From an uncultured Paracoccaceae bacterium (GTDB taxonomy: Bacteria > Pseudomonadota > Alphaproteobacteria > Rhodobacterales > Rhodobacteraceae), in contig CANMDE010000002.1 of the NCBI GenBank assembly GCA_947496535.1, forward strand, positions 620,001 to 684,000: a stretch of DNA of 64,000 nt, read 5' to 3'. The notes beneath the pieces are model-generated. The model saw nothing but the letters and a program-made list of their open reading frames with translations, searched no databases and was not told the origin of the DNA. Below are positions 17,274 through 26,599 of this stretch, in pieces. The translations under genes were made by a program, and so were the position numbers. The stretch's first letter is position 1; each line of letters starts with the position of its first letter.

Positions 17274-19409
17274 TTAGCCCTCAGCTGCCTCTTCTTTAGC
17301 GACCTCTTTACCGGTTTCCTGATCAACCATTTTCATGGCCAAACGGACCTTACCGCGATCATCAAAACCAAGCAGCTTGACCCAGACTTCCTGACCTTCT
17401 TTCAGAACGTCGGAAGGGTGGTTCAGGCGGCGGTTTTCGATCTGGGATACGTGGACCAGACCATCGCGCTTGCCGAAGAAGTTCACGAAAGCACCAAAGT
17501 CGACCAGTTTCACGACTGTCCCTTTGTAGATCACGCCTTCTTCCGGTTCGGCCACAATCGAGTGGATCATGTCATAGGCTTTCTTGATCGCCTCGGCATC
17601 GTTGGACGCCAGCTTGATCACGCCATCGTCGTTGATATCGACCTTGGCACCGGATGTTTCCACGATCTCGCGGATAACCTTGCCGCCCGAACCGATCACT
17701 TCACGGATCTTGTCGACAGGGATGTTCATCGTTTCGATCTTGGGTGCGTGGACGCTGAATTCCTGTGCGCCGGTGATGGCTTTGCCCATCTCGCCGAGGA
17801 TATGCAGGCGGCCTGCCTTGGCTTGGTCCAGTGCTTTGGACATGATTTCTGGCGTGATGCCCGCGATCTTGATGTCCATTTGCAGCGATGTGATGCCGTT
17901 CTCGGTACCAGCAACTTTGAAGTCCATATCGCCAAGGTGGTCTTCGTCACCCAGAATATCGGACAGGATGGCGTATTCGCCGTCGTCTTCCATCACCAGA
18001 CCCATGGCCACACCGGCAACCGGTGCTTTCAGTGGTACGCCAGCGTCCATCATGGACAAGGACCCACCACAGACGGATGCCATCGAAGAGGACCCGTTGG
18101 ATTCAGTGATCTCGGATACGACGCGGATTGTGTATGGGAAGTCGGTTGCGGCAGGCAGAACAGCCTGAAGCGCGCGCCATGCCAGCTTACCATGACCAAT
18201 CTCACGACGGCCCGGGCCAGAGACACGACCAACTTCACCGACCGAATAGGGTGGGAAGTTGTAATGAAGCATGAAGTTGGACTTATACATGCCGGTCAGT
18301 GCGTCGATCATCTGTTCGTCGTCACCGGTGCCCAGTGTTGTCACGACCAGACCTTGGGTTTCGCCGCGTGTGAACAGGGCCGAACCGTGTGTCCGTGGCA
18401 AAATGCCGGTCTCGGACACGATAGGACGGATGGTATCCAGCGCACGCCCGTCGATCCGCTTGCCGTTCTTGACGACATCGCCGCGCAGAACGCCGGACTC
18501 AAGCTTCTTGAGCGCTGCGCCCAGGTTGCCATCTTCCTGCTGTTCTTCGGTCAGCGATTCAACGATTTCGGCCTTTGCAGCAGACACCGCAGCAGTACGT
18601 TCCTGCTTGTCAGTGATCGCATAAGCGGCGCGCATCTTGTCTTCGCCGGCAGCCTTCACAGCTGCGAACAGGTCAGAGTAGTCAACCGGCTGGAAGTCAA
18701 ACGGCTCTTTCGCGCAGTCTTCGGCCAGATCAATGATCAGCTCGATCACGGGCTGGATTTGCTCGTGGGCGAAAGTCACAGCGCCGAGCATTTCTTCTTC
18801 GGTCAGCTCGTAGGCTTCGGATTCCACCATCATTACGGCGTCTTTGGTGCCGGCAACAACAAGGTCCAAACGCTGCTCTGGGTTCAGGCGCAGGTTATGC
18901 ATATCGTCGATTTCCGGGTTCAGGATGTAGTCGCCATCCACAAAACCAACGCGGGCCGCCGCAATCGGACCCCTGAACGGTGCGCCGGAAATTGTCAGAG
19001 CAGCCGAGGCTGCGATCATAGCGACCATATCGGGGTCATTGACCAGATCGTGTGACAGCACCGTACACATCACCAGAACTTCGTTCTTGAAGCCGGGGAC
19101 GAACAGGGGGCGGATCGGACGGTCGATCAAGCGGGCGGTCAGCGTTTCTTTTTCCGTTGGCCGTGCTTCGCGCTTGAAAAAGCCGCCTGGCACTTTACCG
19201 GCGGCGTAATACTTCTCTTGGTAGTGGACGGTCAGGGGAAAGAAGTCCTGTCCGGGTTTTTGGGCGCGTGCGAATGTCACGTTGGCCATAACGCTGGTTT
19301 CGCCCAGCGTTGCGATGACAGAGCCATCGGCTTGGCGGGCAACCTTGCCCGTTTCCAGTGTGAGCGTTTCTTCGCCCCACTGCATCGATTTTTTCACTTC
19401 GTTAAACAT
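17274..19409 (-). CDS. pnp: Polyribonucleotide nucleotidyltransferase (PNPase)
   Basis: Phosphorolytic 3'-5' exoribonuclease of the RNA degradosome. The 711 residues hold two RNase PH-like domains joined by a helical linker, then a KH domain ([12 protein letters not shown], about 560-572) and an S1 domain ([16 protein letters not shown], about 630-645). I chose ATG at 19409, one codon after another ATG, because AGGA is then 7 bases upstream and the product starts MFN as in relatives. The leader carries two hairpins. Its usual upstream partner rpsO is not adjacent; it is on the other strand near 38.5 kb. A long open antisense frame exists but is only a shadow. Confidence 0.97.
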   Translation of the reverse strand: MFNEVKKSMQWGEETLTLETGKVARQADGSVIATLGETSVMANVTFARAQKPGQDFFPLTVHYQEKYYAAGKVPGGFFKREARPTEKETLTARLIDRPIRPLFVPGFKNEVLVMCTVLSHDLVNDPDMVAMIAASAALTISGAPFRGPIAAARVGFVDGDYILNPEIDDMHNLRLNPEQRLDLVVAGTKDAVMMVESEAYELTEEEMLGAVTFAHEQIQPVIELIIDLAEDCAKEPFDFQPVDYSDLFAAVKAAGEDKMRAAYAITDKQERTAAVSAAKAEIVESLTEEQQEDGNLGAALKKLESGVLRGDVVKNGKRIDGRALDTIRPIVSETGILPRTHGSALFTRGETQGLVVTTLGTGDDEQMIDALTGMYKSNFMLHYNFPPYSVGEVGRVSGPGRREIGHGKLAWRALQAVLPAATDFPYTIRVVSEITESNGSSSMASVCGGSLSMMDAGVPLKAPVAGVAMGLVMEDDGEYAILSDILGDEDHLGDMDFKVAGTENGITSLQMDIKIAGITPEIMSKALDQAKAGRLHILGEMGKAITGAQEFSVHAPKIETMNIPVDKIREVIGSGGKVIREIVETSGAKVDINDDGVIKLASNDAEAIKKAYDMIHSIVAEPEEGVIYKGTVVKLVDFGAFVNFFGKRDGLVHVSQIENRRLNHPSDVLKEGQEVWVKLLGFDDRGKVRLAMKMVDQETGKEVAKEEAAEG

Positions 19410-19424
19410 CATGTTTTCCTAGTT

Positions 19425-19462
19425 GGCCTCATTGGCCTTTTGCGTAGGGGGCGTATTCCCCC
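19425..19462 (-). promoter_or_regulatory. Double hairpin in the pnp leader
   Basis: Reading on the minus strand toward pnp, the leader contains a GGGGG/CCCCC hairpin (19447-19462, 6-base loop). A GGCC/GGCC hairpin (19425-19437, 5-base loop) follows, ending a few bases before the AGGA ribosome site. In E. coli the pnp leader is a double-stranded structure cut by RNase III for PNPase autoregulation. A similar role here is inference from position and structure. Confidence 0.45.
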
Positions 19463-19958
19463 TCATCCCGGTATCTTCTTTGTCGGGCGCTGGGATGCGG
19501 GCGCCGGCTCTCAGATTGGCGCGGCATAGCTTAATTCCAAAGTGTTGGGAAGGGGGAGGTTAGAGGCGCCAAATACGGAAACTTTAGGGCGCTGCGACCG
19601 GCGCTTTGCCTTTAGAATACAGTATTTGCTGGGTTTGAGCAGTCCAAAGAGGCTTTGCGCGTTTGTCGCGAATGACGCAACAATGCCCCTTTAAATCATG
19701 AATGTTTCCGGTTTGCGCCCGATTTTCGGCATATTGGACCCGTATTCAGGCATCATGAATTTGGTTTATTTTGAAAATTATTCTCAGTCACAGGGCGTTT
19801 GCAAGACGTCAGATCGTACACCAACGCGTCCCTCCGTGTCGGTGTCCTTCACGATTAAGCGCACAACATTGTCGATGTCTTTTGCAGCACCAGCGGCGTC
19901 AGTACGCCCGACCCCCAGAGATCAAGACTGGCTGGAGCTGCTGACGCATCCCTGATGC
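19463..19958. other. Non-coding stretch between pnp and the YHYH gene
   Basis: About 500 bases without a supportable gene. The left part must hold the pnp promoter. A possible 85-codon frame at 19698-19955 has no ribosome site or recognisable features. Composition shifts to A+T-rich around 19690-19800. No tRNA or clear hairpin was seen. This gap is also the proposed left breakpoint of an inversion (see findings). Confidence 0.5.
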
Positions 19959-20726
19959 CTATCTTGGGCGCAGCATGAAATCCCTGTTTACGTTGCCGAC
20001 AAAACAGCGCGGAAAGTAGGGATAAGTGTCTGTCGCAAAGTAGGTATACGTCCCATTTATCATTCCGCCGTTGCAAGCATCAAGCGTGCCTGTGCCAGAC
20101 TGGTAAACCCAGTCTTCTTCGTAAGTGCCATCATATGTCCCGTAGGGCGGGGTTGGTCGCTCACCGGTCATCAGTACCCAGGATGACGTCGCCGTTGTTG
20201 GGCTATAGTGGATTTCAAACCCATCCGGGGCGTACCCGACATGTGTACCTTGAATTGACCCAAGATAGCTGGGTGCCATCGCGTGGTAGTGATAAAGTCC
20301 GCTGCGGTCTGTGTGACCGTTTTCGGAATCCATCCCAAGGCTTCTGGGATCATGCATTGCTTGTTGGCGCCAGCCGCTTGTAGGGTTGTCGCTAAGTTGT
20401 CGACGGCCATTTGGGTCGTAATAGCCCGCTGTATACGGCCTGATAGGAATACCGGTTAGCGTCACCCCAACCGTTGAAAGCCCGTCTACGATCTGGCCGC
20501 TTTGCTCTGGGGCGGCATCAAAGCAAAATTGCAAGGTCTGCGGTCGAAAAGCGTTTGGGTTTGCGCGATTTGGAAATTGCCCGATAGCATGATTGGGCGT
20601 GTCATTTGATGTCATGCACAGCATATCGCCGGATTGCTCTAACGGCAGATGGTCCCCATCCGCGGCTGCCAGTGTCGCGTTAAATATGATAGCAATTGCA
20701 AAACCAGTTCTTTTTGAAAGCGTCAT
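19959..20726 (-). CDS. Secreted YHYH-domain protein
   Basis: A 255-residue exported protein with an N-terminal signal peptide (about 1-22, ending NATLAAADG). The YHYH motif is at 145-148 in GLYHYH, followed by GYAPDGFEIHY and a C-terminal DACNGG...TYPYFPRC region with paired cysteines. These are hallmarks of the YHYH family, which is common in marine bacteria and has no established function. It lies divergent from recQ with a 156-base gap. The histidine and cysteine pattern would allow metal binding, but that is speculation. Confidence 0.8.
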   Translation of the reverse strand: MTLSKRTGFAIAIIFNATLAAADGDHLPLEQSGDMLCMTSNDTPNHAIGQFPNRANPNAFRPQTLQFCFDAAPEQSGQIVDGLSTVGVTLTGIPIRPYTAGYYDPNGRRQLSDNPTSGWRQQAMHDPRSLGMDSENGHTDRSGLYHYHAMAPSYLGSIQGTHVGYAPDGFEIHYSPTTATSSWVLMTGERPTPPYGTYDGTYEEDWVYQSGTGTLDACNGGMINGTYTYFATDTYPYFPRCFVGNVNRDFMLRPR

Positions 20727-20882
20727 CTTCTATTCCTCAATTTTGTAAGCAGAGAGTAGAACGATTTTGAAACCGTTTTCTGGCATGACTGCCGCTGGGT
20801 TGGCGTAATCCCGCTCTTGTTCGCTGAATCTTAGTGTGAGAATGTAAGCCTGAGCAGAAAACCAACAAAACAGGCCCCCTGA

Positions 20883-22919
20883 ATGAGCGCCGCAACGCTA
20901 CTCCGCGATGTCTTCGGCTTTGATGCGTTCCGGCCGGGCCAACAAGAGATTGTTGAGGCCGTTGTTGATGGACGCAACACCTTGGCAATCATGCCCACTG
21001 GCGGTGGCAAGTCACTCTGTTTCCAGCTGCCCGCTTTGGTGCGGGACGGAGTGACGGTTGTGATATCCCCTTTGATTGCGCTGATGCGTGATCAGGTGCG
21101 GGCGCTGCGCGAAGCCGGGGTTGAGGCGGGCGCACTGACCTCGGGAAACACGCCGGAAGAGACCGATGCGGTCTGGGAGGCGCTGGAGGCAGGCACACTC
21201 AAACTGCTTTACATGGCACCGGAAAGACTGGCCTCTGGCGGAACGGTGCAAATGCTGCGCCGCGCTGGGATCGGGCTGATTGCCGTGGACGAGGCGCATT
21301 GTGTCAGCCAATGGGGTCATGACTTCCGACCTGATTATCAGCGCATTGGTGAATTACGGCGTGTGCTCGACGTCCCGCTGGCGGCTTTCACCGCGACAGC
21401 GGATGCCGAAACGCGCGAAGAAATTGTCCAAAAGCTTTTTGACGGTGTTGAGCCCGTCAGCTTTCTGCATGGCTTTGATCGGCCAAATATTCACCTGGCC
21501 TTCGCTGTAAAGGATGGCCCCCGCAACCAGATCCTCAACTTTGCCGCCGCCCGCAAAGGACAATCCGGCATCGTATACTGCGGAACCCGTGCCAAGACAG
21601 AAACGCTCGCCAAGGCACTGGCTGATGCGGGTCATCTTGCATGTCACTACCACGGCGGGATGGAGGCCGAAGATCGCCGCATCGTCGAACGCCGTTTTCA
21701 GCAGGAAGACGGGCTGATCGTTTGCGCCACGGTCGCCTTTGGTATGGGCATCGACAAACCCGATATCCGTTGGGTTGCCCACGCCGACTTGCCCAAATCG
21801 ATCGAGGCTTATTATCAAGAAATCGGCCGCGCGGGACGGGACGGGGCACCGGCGGAAACGCTCACCTTGTTTGGCCCTGACGACATCCGCTACCGAAGGC
21901 AGCAGATTGACGAAGGGCTGGCCCCGCCGGAACGGCGCGCCGCAGATCACGGGCGGCTCAACGCGCTTTTGGGTCTGGCCGAAGCTCTGCGGTGCAGACG
22001 GCAAAACCTGCTAGAATATTTTGGTGAGGCACCCGAACCCTGTGGCAACTGCGACCTTTGCGAAAAACCGGCTGAAATCTTTGACGGAACGACCCCCGTG
22101 CGTATGGCGCTATCTGCGGCCTTAAGAACCGAGGAGTGGTTTGGGTCCGGCCATCTAATCGACATTCTGCTCGGCAATATGACCGATAAGGTGCAGCAGC
22201 GTAGCCACGATGCGCTACCGACTTTCGGTGTGGGCAAAGACTATGACAAACGGCAATGGCAAGCGATCTTTCGGCAGATGATGGGTCATGACCTGTTGCG
22301 CCCCGACCGTGAACGGCATGGTGCGCTCAGGATGACGGAACGGGCCCGCCCCATCTTGCGTGGTGAGGCGACAATCGAGCTGCGTCGCGACACGATCCGC
22401 GCCGCCAAGGGCTCTGGCCCCAAAGTGCGGATGCTGGTCAGTGAAGAAGACGCCCCCTTGCTCTCTGCGTTGAAGGCTAAACGGCGGTATCTGGCTGAAC
22501 AGGCAAATGTACCCGCCTATATTATCTTCAACGATCGGACCTTGATCGAAATGGCTGAGAAAAAGCCCACGACGCTAGATCAGATGGCCAGGATCGGTGG
22601 GGTCGGGGCGAAAAAGCTGGAAAGCTACGGGGCCGATTTTCTGGACGTCATTACTGGCGCTGTCGAAGAGGTCCACCCGGCAAGACGGAAACTGGCGGGC
22701 CGGGACGAAGGGGCCATCTACGATCAGTTGCTTGAGGCACAAGCGTCTTTGACGCGTGGCCCGCAAGGTCTGGACAAACCGATGAGTTGCTCTGCTTCCA
22801 TGCTGGCTAAGGTCGCCCAAATGCGTAGCGCCGACATGGATTATCTAAGCCGCGTTATCGGCGACAGATACACCGAACGATTCGGTGAGGCATTTTTGGA
22901 AGTGCTGGCTGGCAATTAG
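20883..22919 (+). CDS. recQ: ATP-dependent DNA helicase RecQ
   Basis: A 3'-5' helicase of recombination and fork repair. Walker A TGGGKS is at 39-44 and the DEAH box near residue 136 (AVDEAHCVSQWGHDF). Motif VI QEIGRAGRDG follows, then an RQC zinc site with four cysteines (CRRQ..., CGNCDLC, about 371-394). An HRDC domain (LAEQANVPAYIIFNDRTL onward, about 540-600) completes the set, so all three RecQ modules are present. At 678 residues it is longer than the E. coli protein because of a tail after HRDC. It is a single gene between the YHYH gene and the inositol locus. Confidence 0.96.
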   Translation: MSAATLLRDVFGFDAFRPGQQEIVEAVVDGRNTLAIMPTGGGKSLCFQLPALVRDGVTVVISPLIALMRDQVRALREAGVEAGALTSGNTPEETDAVWEALEAGTLKLLYMAPERLASGGTVQMLRRAGIGLIAVDEAHCVSQWGHDFRPDYQRIGELRRVLDVPLAAFTATADAETREEIVQKLFDGVEPVSFLHGFDRPNIHLAFAVKDGPRNQILNFAAARKGQSGIVYCGTRAKTETLAKALADAGHLACHYHGGMEAEDRRIVERRFQQEDGLIVCATVAFGMGIDKPDIRWVAHADLPKSIEAYYQEIGRAGRDGAPAETLTLFGPDDIRYRRQQIDEGLAPPERRAADHGRLNALLGLAEALRCRRQNLLEYFGEAPEPCGNCDLCEKPAEIFDGTTPVRMALSAALRTEEWFGSGHLIDILLGNMTDKVQQRSHDALPTFGVGKDYDKRQWQAIFRQMMGHDLLRPDRERHGALRMTERARPILRGEATIELRRDTIRAAKGSGPKVRMLVSEEDAPLLSALKAKRRYLAEQANVPAYIIFNDRTLIEMAEKKPTTLDQMARIGGVGAKKLESYGADFLDVITGAVEEVHPARRKLAGRDEGAIYDQLLEAQASLTRGPQGLDKPMSCSASMLAKVAQMRSADMDYLSRVIGDRYTERFGEAFLEVLAGN

Positions 22920-22939
22920 GCTGGTCTGCGAACGGTCGG

Positions 22940-23929
22940 TTAATCCACCATCACCGGTCGCCCCTCGGCCAAAGAAAGTGCTGCTGCATCCGCCAAAATC
23001 TGGGCGCGCAGCCCGTCTGTGATACTGGGTGTCATTGCGTTGCCGGTAGATACCGCTCGCACAAAATGCTGCATCTCTGCCCGATACGCCGCATCGTAGC
23101 GTTCCAGAAAGAAATGCTGCGCCGGGGCCTTTTGAAAGCCTGCACCAGTCGCCACCTCAACGGTGGTTTCCAACACGTTTTCGGCCCGTAACATCCCGCG
23201 TGCGCCATGCACCTCGATCCGCTGGTCGTAACCATAACTGGCCCTGCGTGAGTTCGATATCTGGCAGATCTTGCCGCTTGCTGTCGTTAGTGTGACTGCC
23301 GCAGTATCCACGTCACCGGCCCGCCCTATATCCGGGTCGAAAAGGGCCGCACCAACCGCATAGATGCTGACCGGTTCCTCACTCAGCAAGAACCGGGCCA
23401 TATCGAGATCGTGAATCATCATGTCCCGAAACAACCCACCCGAGGTTTCGATATAGCTGAGGGGCGGCGGTCCGGGGTCTCGTGAAATGATGATGACCGT
23501 TTCGACATCTCCAATTTCGTCATCAAAGATACGCTGTTGAACAGCCGCGAAGTTTGGATCGAAACGGCGGTTGAATGCGGTCATGAACGGCACATGGGAG
23601 GCCTCGACCAGTTCAATGCATTTACGAATGCGGTCGGCTGACAGGTCCACCGGCTTTTCGCAAAAGATGGCCTTGCCAGCAGACGCAGCTTTATGGATCA
23701 GGTCGTAATGTGTTTCGGTCGGGGTGCCGATGACAACTGCGTCCACATTCGGGCTTGCGATAAGGGCATCAGGTTCCATGACCTCTGCCCCGGTTCTTTC
23801 CGCCAAGATACGGGCCGGGTCTGCAAATGCATCGGCGACAGCGGTGACAGTCGCGTCATCAATCTGTGCAATGGATCGAGCATGAACCTGTCCGATACGT
23901 CCGCAACCCAAAAGTCCGATCCGCAGCAT
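22940..23929 (-). CDS. iolG: myo-Inositol 2-dehydrogenase (Gfo/Idh/MocA family)
   Basis: Oxidises myo-inositol to 2-keto-myo-inositol (scyllo-inosose) with NAD+, the first step of the pathway. The Rossmann motif GLLGCGRIGQVHA is at 5-17 and the Gfo/Idh/MocA lysine motif CEKPVDL is near residue 95. GGLFRDMMIHDLDMARFL carries the catalytic aspartate and histidine. The 329-residue length fits IolG. It is the last gene of a minus-strand run iolD-C-B-J-G, only 1 base after the aldolase gene. Being the first enzyme but last gene is not unusual in these operons. Confidence 0.93.
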   Translation of the reverse strand: MLRIGLLGCGRIGQVHARSIAQIDDATVTAVADAFADPARILAERTGAEVMEPDALIASPNVDAVVIGTPTETHYDLIHKAASAGKAIFCEKPVDLSADRIRKCIELVEASHVPFMTAFNRRFDPNFAAVQQRIFDDEIGDVETVIIISRDPGPPPLSYIETSGGLFRDMMIHDLDMARFLLSEEPVSIYAVGAALFDPDIGRAGDVDTAAVTLTTASGKICQISNSRRASYGYDQRIEVHGARGMLRAENVLETTVEVATGAGFQKAPAQHFFLERYDAAYRAEMQHFVRAVSTGNAMTPSITDGLRAQILADAAALSLAEGRPVMVD

Positions 23930-23930
23930 G

Positions 23931-24761
23931 TTATGCCCCCTTCAGCGCCCTCAGAACCCGGCGCGTTGCCGCTACAACAGGTTCATGGGTTTCTTTCAAA
24001 ATTTGCACGCGATCAAACCGGGTCGGATCGGCATTCACCGCGTCACGCAGGGCCTCGCCAAAGGCCATCCGCAGCTCTGTCCCGATATTGAATTTGCAGA
24101 TATTTGAGCCACGGGCGAGTGCCGTGCGCTGTGCAACCGGAACGCCAGACCCGCCGTGAATGACCAACGGGACATCCGTCACCGCTTCGATCATGCGAAT
24201 GCGTGCCTCGTCCAAGCCACCCTCTTTGTCCTGTTGCAGATGCACATTGCCCACAGAAACCGCCATGGCATCGACGCCGGTTTCCTTGGCAAACTGCGCG
24301 GCCTCATCCGGGTCGGTTCCGGCAGAGCCTTCGCCACCTGAATAACCCACAAAGCCTATCTCACCCTCGCAGGACACTCCTGCTGCATGGGCCATCTTCG
24401 CAATGGCGCGTGTCTCTTCGATATTGTCTGTCAGCGGCTTTCGCGATCCATCGAACATCACCGATGTAAAACCGCAATCAATCGCCGTCCGACACTCCTC
24501 AGCGGTATAGCCGTGATCCAGATGGGCGACGACTGGCACCGATGCGGCTTCGGCAAGATGCCGGAACATTTTTCCAAGGATTGGTAGTGGGGTATGTTCA
24601 CGGCAGGATGGCCCCGCCTGCAGGATCACCGGTGCATTCTCTGCCTCTGCCGCCGCCACATAGGCCCGCATGTCCTCCCAACCCAGAGTGACAAGCCCGG
24701 CCACCGCGTACCCGCCTGTCAATGCGGGATGCAAAACCTCGGACAGTGTGGCCAGTGTCAT
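23931..24761 (-). CDS. iolJ: Class II aldolase, probable 5-dehydro-2-deoxyphosphogluconate aldolase
   Basis: A class II (zinc) fructose-bisphosphate-type aldolase of 276 residues. Zinc-binding motifs are LDHGYTAEEC, the GEIGFVGYSGGEG region and VIHGGSGV. Inside an inositol operon the family member is IolJ, which splits 5-dehydro-2-deoxygluconate 6-phosphate into dihydroxyacetone phosphate and malonate semialdehyde. The neighbouring iolC lacks a fused aldolase domain, which agrees with a separate IolJ. Its start overlaps the iolB stop in an ATGA arrangement. Substrate assignment is by context. Confidence 0.85.
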   Translation of the reverse strand: MTLATLSEVLHPALTGGYAVAGLVTLGWEDMRAYVAAAEAENAPVILQAGPSCREHTPLPILGKMFRHLAEAASVPVVAHLDHGYTAEECRTAIDCGFTSVMFDGSRKPLTDNIEETRAIAKMAHAAGVSCEGEIGFVGYSGGEGSAGTDPDEAAQFAKETGVDAMAVSVGNVHLQQDKEGGLDEARIRMIEAVTDVPLVIHGGSGVPVAQRTALARGSNICKFNIGTELRMAFGEALRDAVNADPTRFDRVQILKETHEPVVAATRRVLRALKGA

Positions 24762-25600
24762 TTGAACTTTGCCACCATATCCATGATGCCCGGAATGGTT
24801 TTCAGCTGCTCTTCATGGGTAGGCTGGAAATACTGTTTCAATGACCGCTGGCTAAGCCCGCCCAGAATTGTGAAATAGTACATCTCATAACCCGGTAGCA
24901 CCGCGCAGGGATGGTAGCCTTTGTCGATCAGGACCGTTGAGCCATCCATGATGTGATACGCATCGCCTGGTTTGTTATCTTCGCGCTGCAGCATCTGAAG
25001 GCCTGACCCATAGTCCGGGCGAAAGCGGAAATTGTAGGTCTCATCATGGCGCGTCTCATCAGGCAGACGATCCGTGTCGTGCTTGTGGCTTGGAAAGCCC
25101 GACCAGCCACCTGCACCGACGGTGTACAGCTCAGATACCAGCAAGCGACCAACCCGATCATGATATTGGGCGCCGAGGATATGTTTGATCTTGCGATGGG
25201 TTTTGGTGTCGTCCGATCCGTATTGCACAACATCAAGATCAGCGGCCCGCACATCGAAAGGTTCAAGTACCTTGTCATGCTTGGCACCCGCAACGAAGGT
25301 TTCTGTTTCGTCGGTCAGACAAGTGATGCGGACCGTTGCGCCGACAGGAACGTAAACGCCCTCTGGCTCGCCATCCCAGACGTCCTTGGTGCGTTGCCCA
25401 AGATCGTCATAAAACGCGCCGTCAACGTCGACACTCACGGTGCCGGTCGCAGGCACCACACAGGTCTCGTAGCCGGGTACGTTATATTCGAACACCTCGC
25501 CTTTTCTGAGTTTGACGATGTTGTAATAGTTCAGTGGCACAAGGCCATGTTCAACATCGACGATCGGTTCGTTCTGGTTGTCATAGGGCGCGATATGCAT
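24758..25600 (-). CDS. iolB: 5-Deoxy-glucuronate isomerase
   Basis: Isomerises 5-deoxy-D-glucuronate to 5-dehydro-2-deoxy-D-gluconate in inositol degradation. The 280-residue double-cupin protein contains GGWSGFPSHKHDTD, with the metal-binding histidines, and the C-terminal YYFTILGGLSQRSL region. Both are family specific. It has a good AAAGGAGA ribosome site and lies 12 bases downstream of iolC. Confidence 0.94.
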   Translation of the reverse strand: MHIAPYDNQNEPIVDVEHGLVPLNYYNIVKLRKGEVFEYNVPGYETCVVPATGTVSVDVDGAFYDDLGQRTKDVWDGEPEGVYVPVGATVRITCLTDETETFVAGAKHDKVLEPFDVRAADLDVVQYGSDDTKTHRKIKHILGAQYHDRVGRLLVSELYTVGAGGWSGFPSHKHDTDRLPDETRHDETYNFRFRPDYGSGLQMLQREDNKPGDAYHIMDGSTVLIDKGYHPCAVLPGYEMYYFTILGGLSQRSLKQYFQPTHEEQLKTIPGIMDMVAKFK

Positions 25601-25612
25601 CTGCGTCTCCTT

Positions 25613-26599
25613 TCAGGATAAGGTAGGTCCGGGTTGAGCGGCCAGAAAGTCATCAAGCTCGGCTGAAGTGGGCATGGCCCCGGCACAACCCGGCTTTGAC
25701 ACAACGATTGCGGCACATGCAGACCCGCGCAGCACCGCGTCGCGAAGCGATTTCCCATCAGCGATAGAGGCGAGAAGCCCAGCCATGAAACTGTCGCCCG
25801 CCCCATTCGGTTTCACGGGTTTCGTCTCATAGATGCCGGTGCGGATTTCCTGCCCGTCGGCGAAGGTGACAGCGCCCTCGGCGCCCATCTTGTAAATCAC
25901 AACCCGGCCCGGCTTTGCGGCCAATTCGCGGGCCTTGCACAGCCCCTTGTCCATGCCGCCAGCCATAAAGCCGAATTCCTCATCATTCCCGACGATCAGA
26001 TCGCTTTCATCCCCAGCGCGTGACAGCACATCGGCAGCAACGGCAGGCGACGGCCAGGAATAGGGGCGATAATCAATATCGAAAATCACCGGCAACCCCG
26101 CTGCGCGCGCGTTCTCAAAGGCGCGAAATGTGGCTCCGCGCGAAGGTTCAGCCGCAAAAACCGTTCCTGCGGTGATCAAGGCACCATATGCGGAGCAATC
26201 AACCGCATCGACATCGGCCTTCGTTACTTGAAAATCAGCGGCACCATTGCGGTAGATGACGTTTTGAAAGTCCTCGATACAGCTTTCATAAACGGCCAGT
26301 GAGTTGCGAAACTCTCCCCCAACTGCCCGCACATATTGGGTATCAACGCCATAATCCCGCAGCCGGTTCACACAGAACCGACCGACCGCGTCGTCCGAGA
26401 CTGATGTGACCAGTGCCGCTTTGCTTCCCAGCTTGCTCAGACCGACGCAAATATTCGCGGACGACCCGCCAAGATCGGCGTGAAATGTATCGGCATCTTC
26501 GCTCTTCACCCCCGGCGGGGTGGCGTACATATCCATCCCGGCGCGCCCAAAGACCACAAAACGGTTTTTGCTGATACCGTCCAGGAGGGCGCTCATCAT
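25613..26599 (-). CDS. iolC: 5-Dehydro-2-deoxygluconokinase
   Basis: A PfkB/ribokinase-family sugar kinase that phosphorylates 5-dehydro-2-deoxygluconate at C6. The N-terminal GRAGMDMYATP, the glycine motif GGSSANICVGLSKLG and the C-terminal catalytic GAGDSFMAGLLA (aspartate base) are visible. At 328 residues it has only the kinase domain, not the C-terminal aldolase-like extension found in some proteobacterial IolC proteins. I placed the start at the ATG of 26599, which overlaps the iolD stop as ATGA. Confidence 0.92.
   Translation of the reverse strand: MMSALLDGISKNRFVVFGRAGMDMYATPPGVKSEDADTFHADLGGSSANICVGLSKLGSKAALVTSVSDDAVGRFCVNRLRDYGVDTQYVRAVGGEFRNSLAVYESCIEDFQNVIYRNGAADFQVTKADVDAVDCSAYGALITAGTVFAAEPSRGATFRAFENARAAGLPVIFDIDYRPYSWPSPAVAADVLSRAGDESDLIVGNDEEFGFMAGGMDKGLCKARELAAKPGRVVIYKMGAEGAVTFADGQEIRTGIYETKPVKPNGAGDSFMAGLLASIADGKSLRDAVLRGSACAAIVVSKPGCAGAMPTSAELDDFLAAQPGPTLS

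Noticed and set aside
17418..19055. A 545-codon open frame on the plus strand opposite pnp
   Set aside because: It is entirely antisense to a well-supported gene, and its histidine- and valine-rich composition is typical of a shadow frame in GC-rich DNA.
19549..19556. GGGNAGGG-type octamers (also near 56129) as FtsK-orienting KOPS sites
   Set aside because: Too few and too short to judge in one window, and the motif is not established for this lineage; strand bias over the whole chromosome would be needed.
19698..19955. An 85-codon plus-strand frame between pnp and the YHYH gene
   Set aside because: No ribosome site, no recognisable features, and it lies in a composition-mixed non-coding gap.
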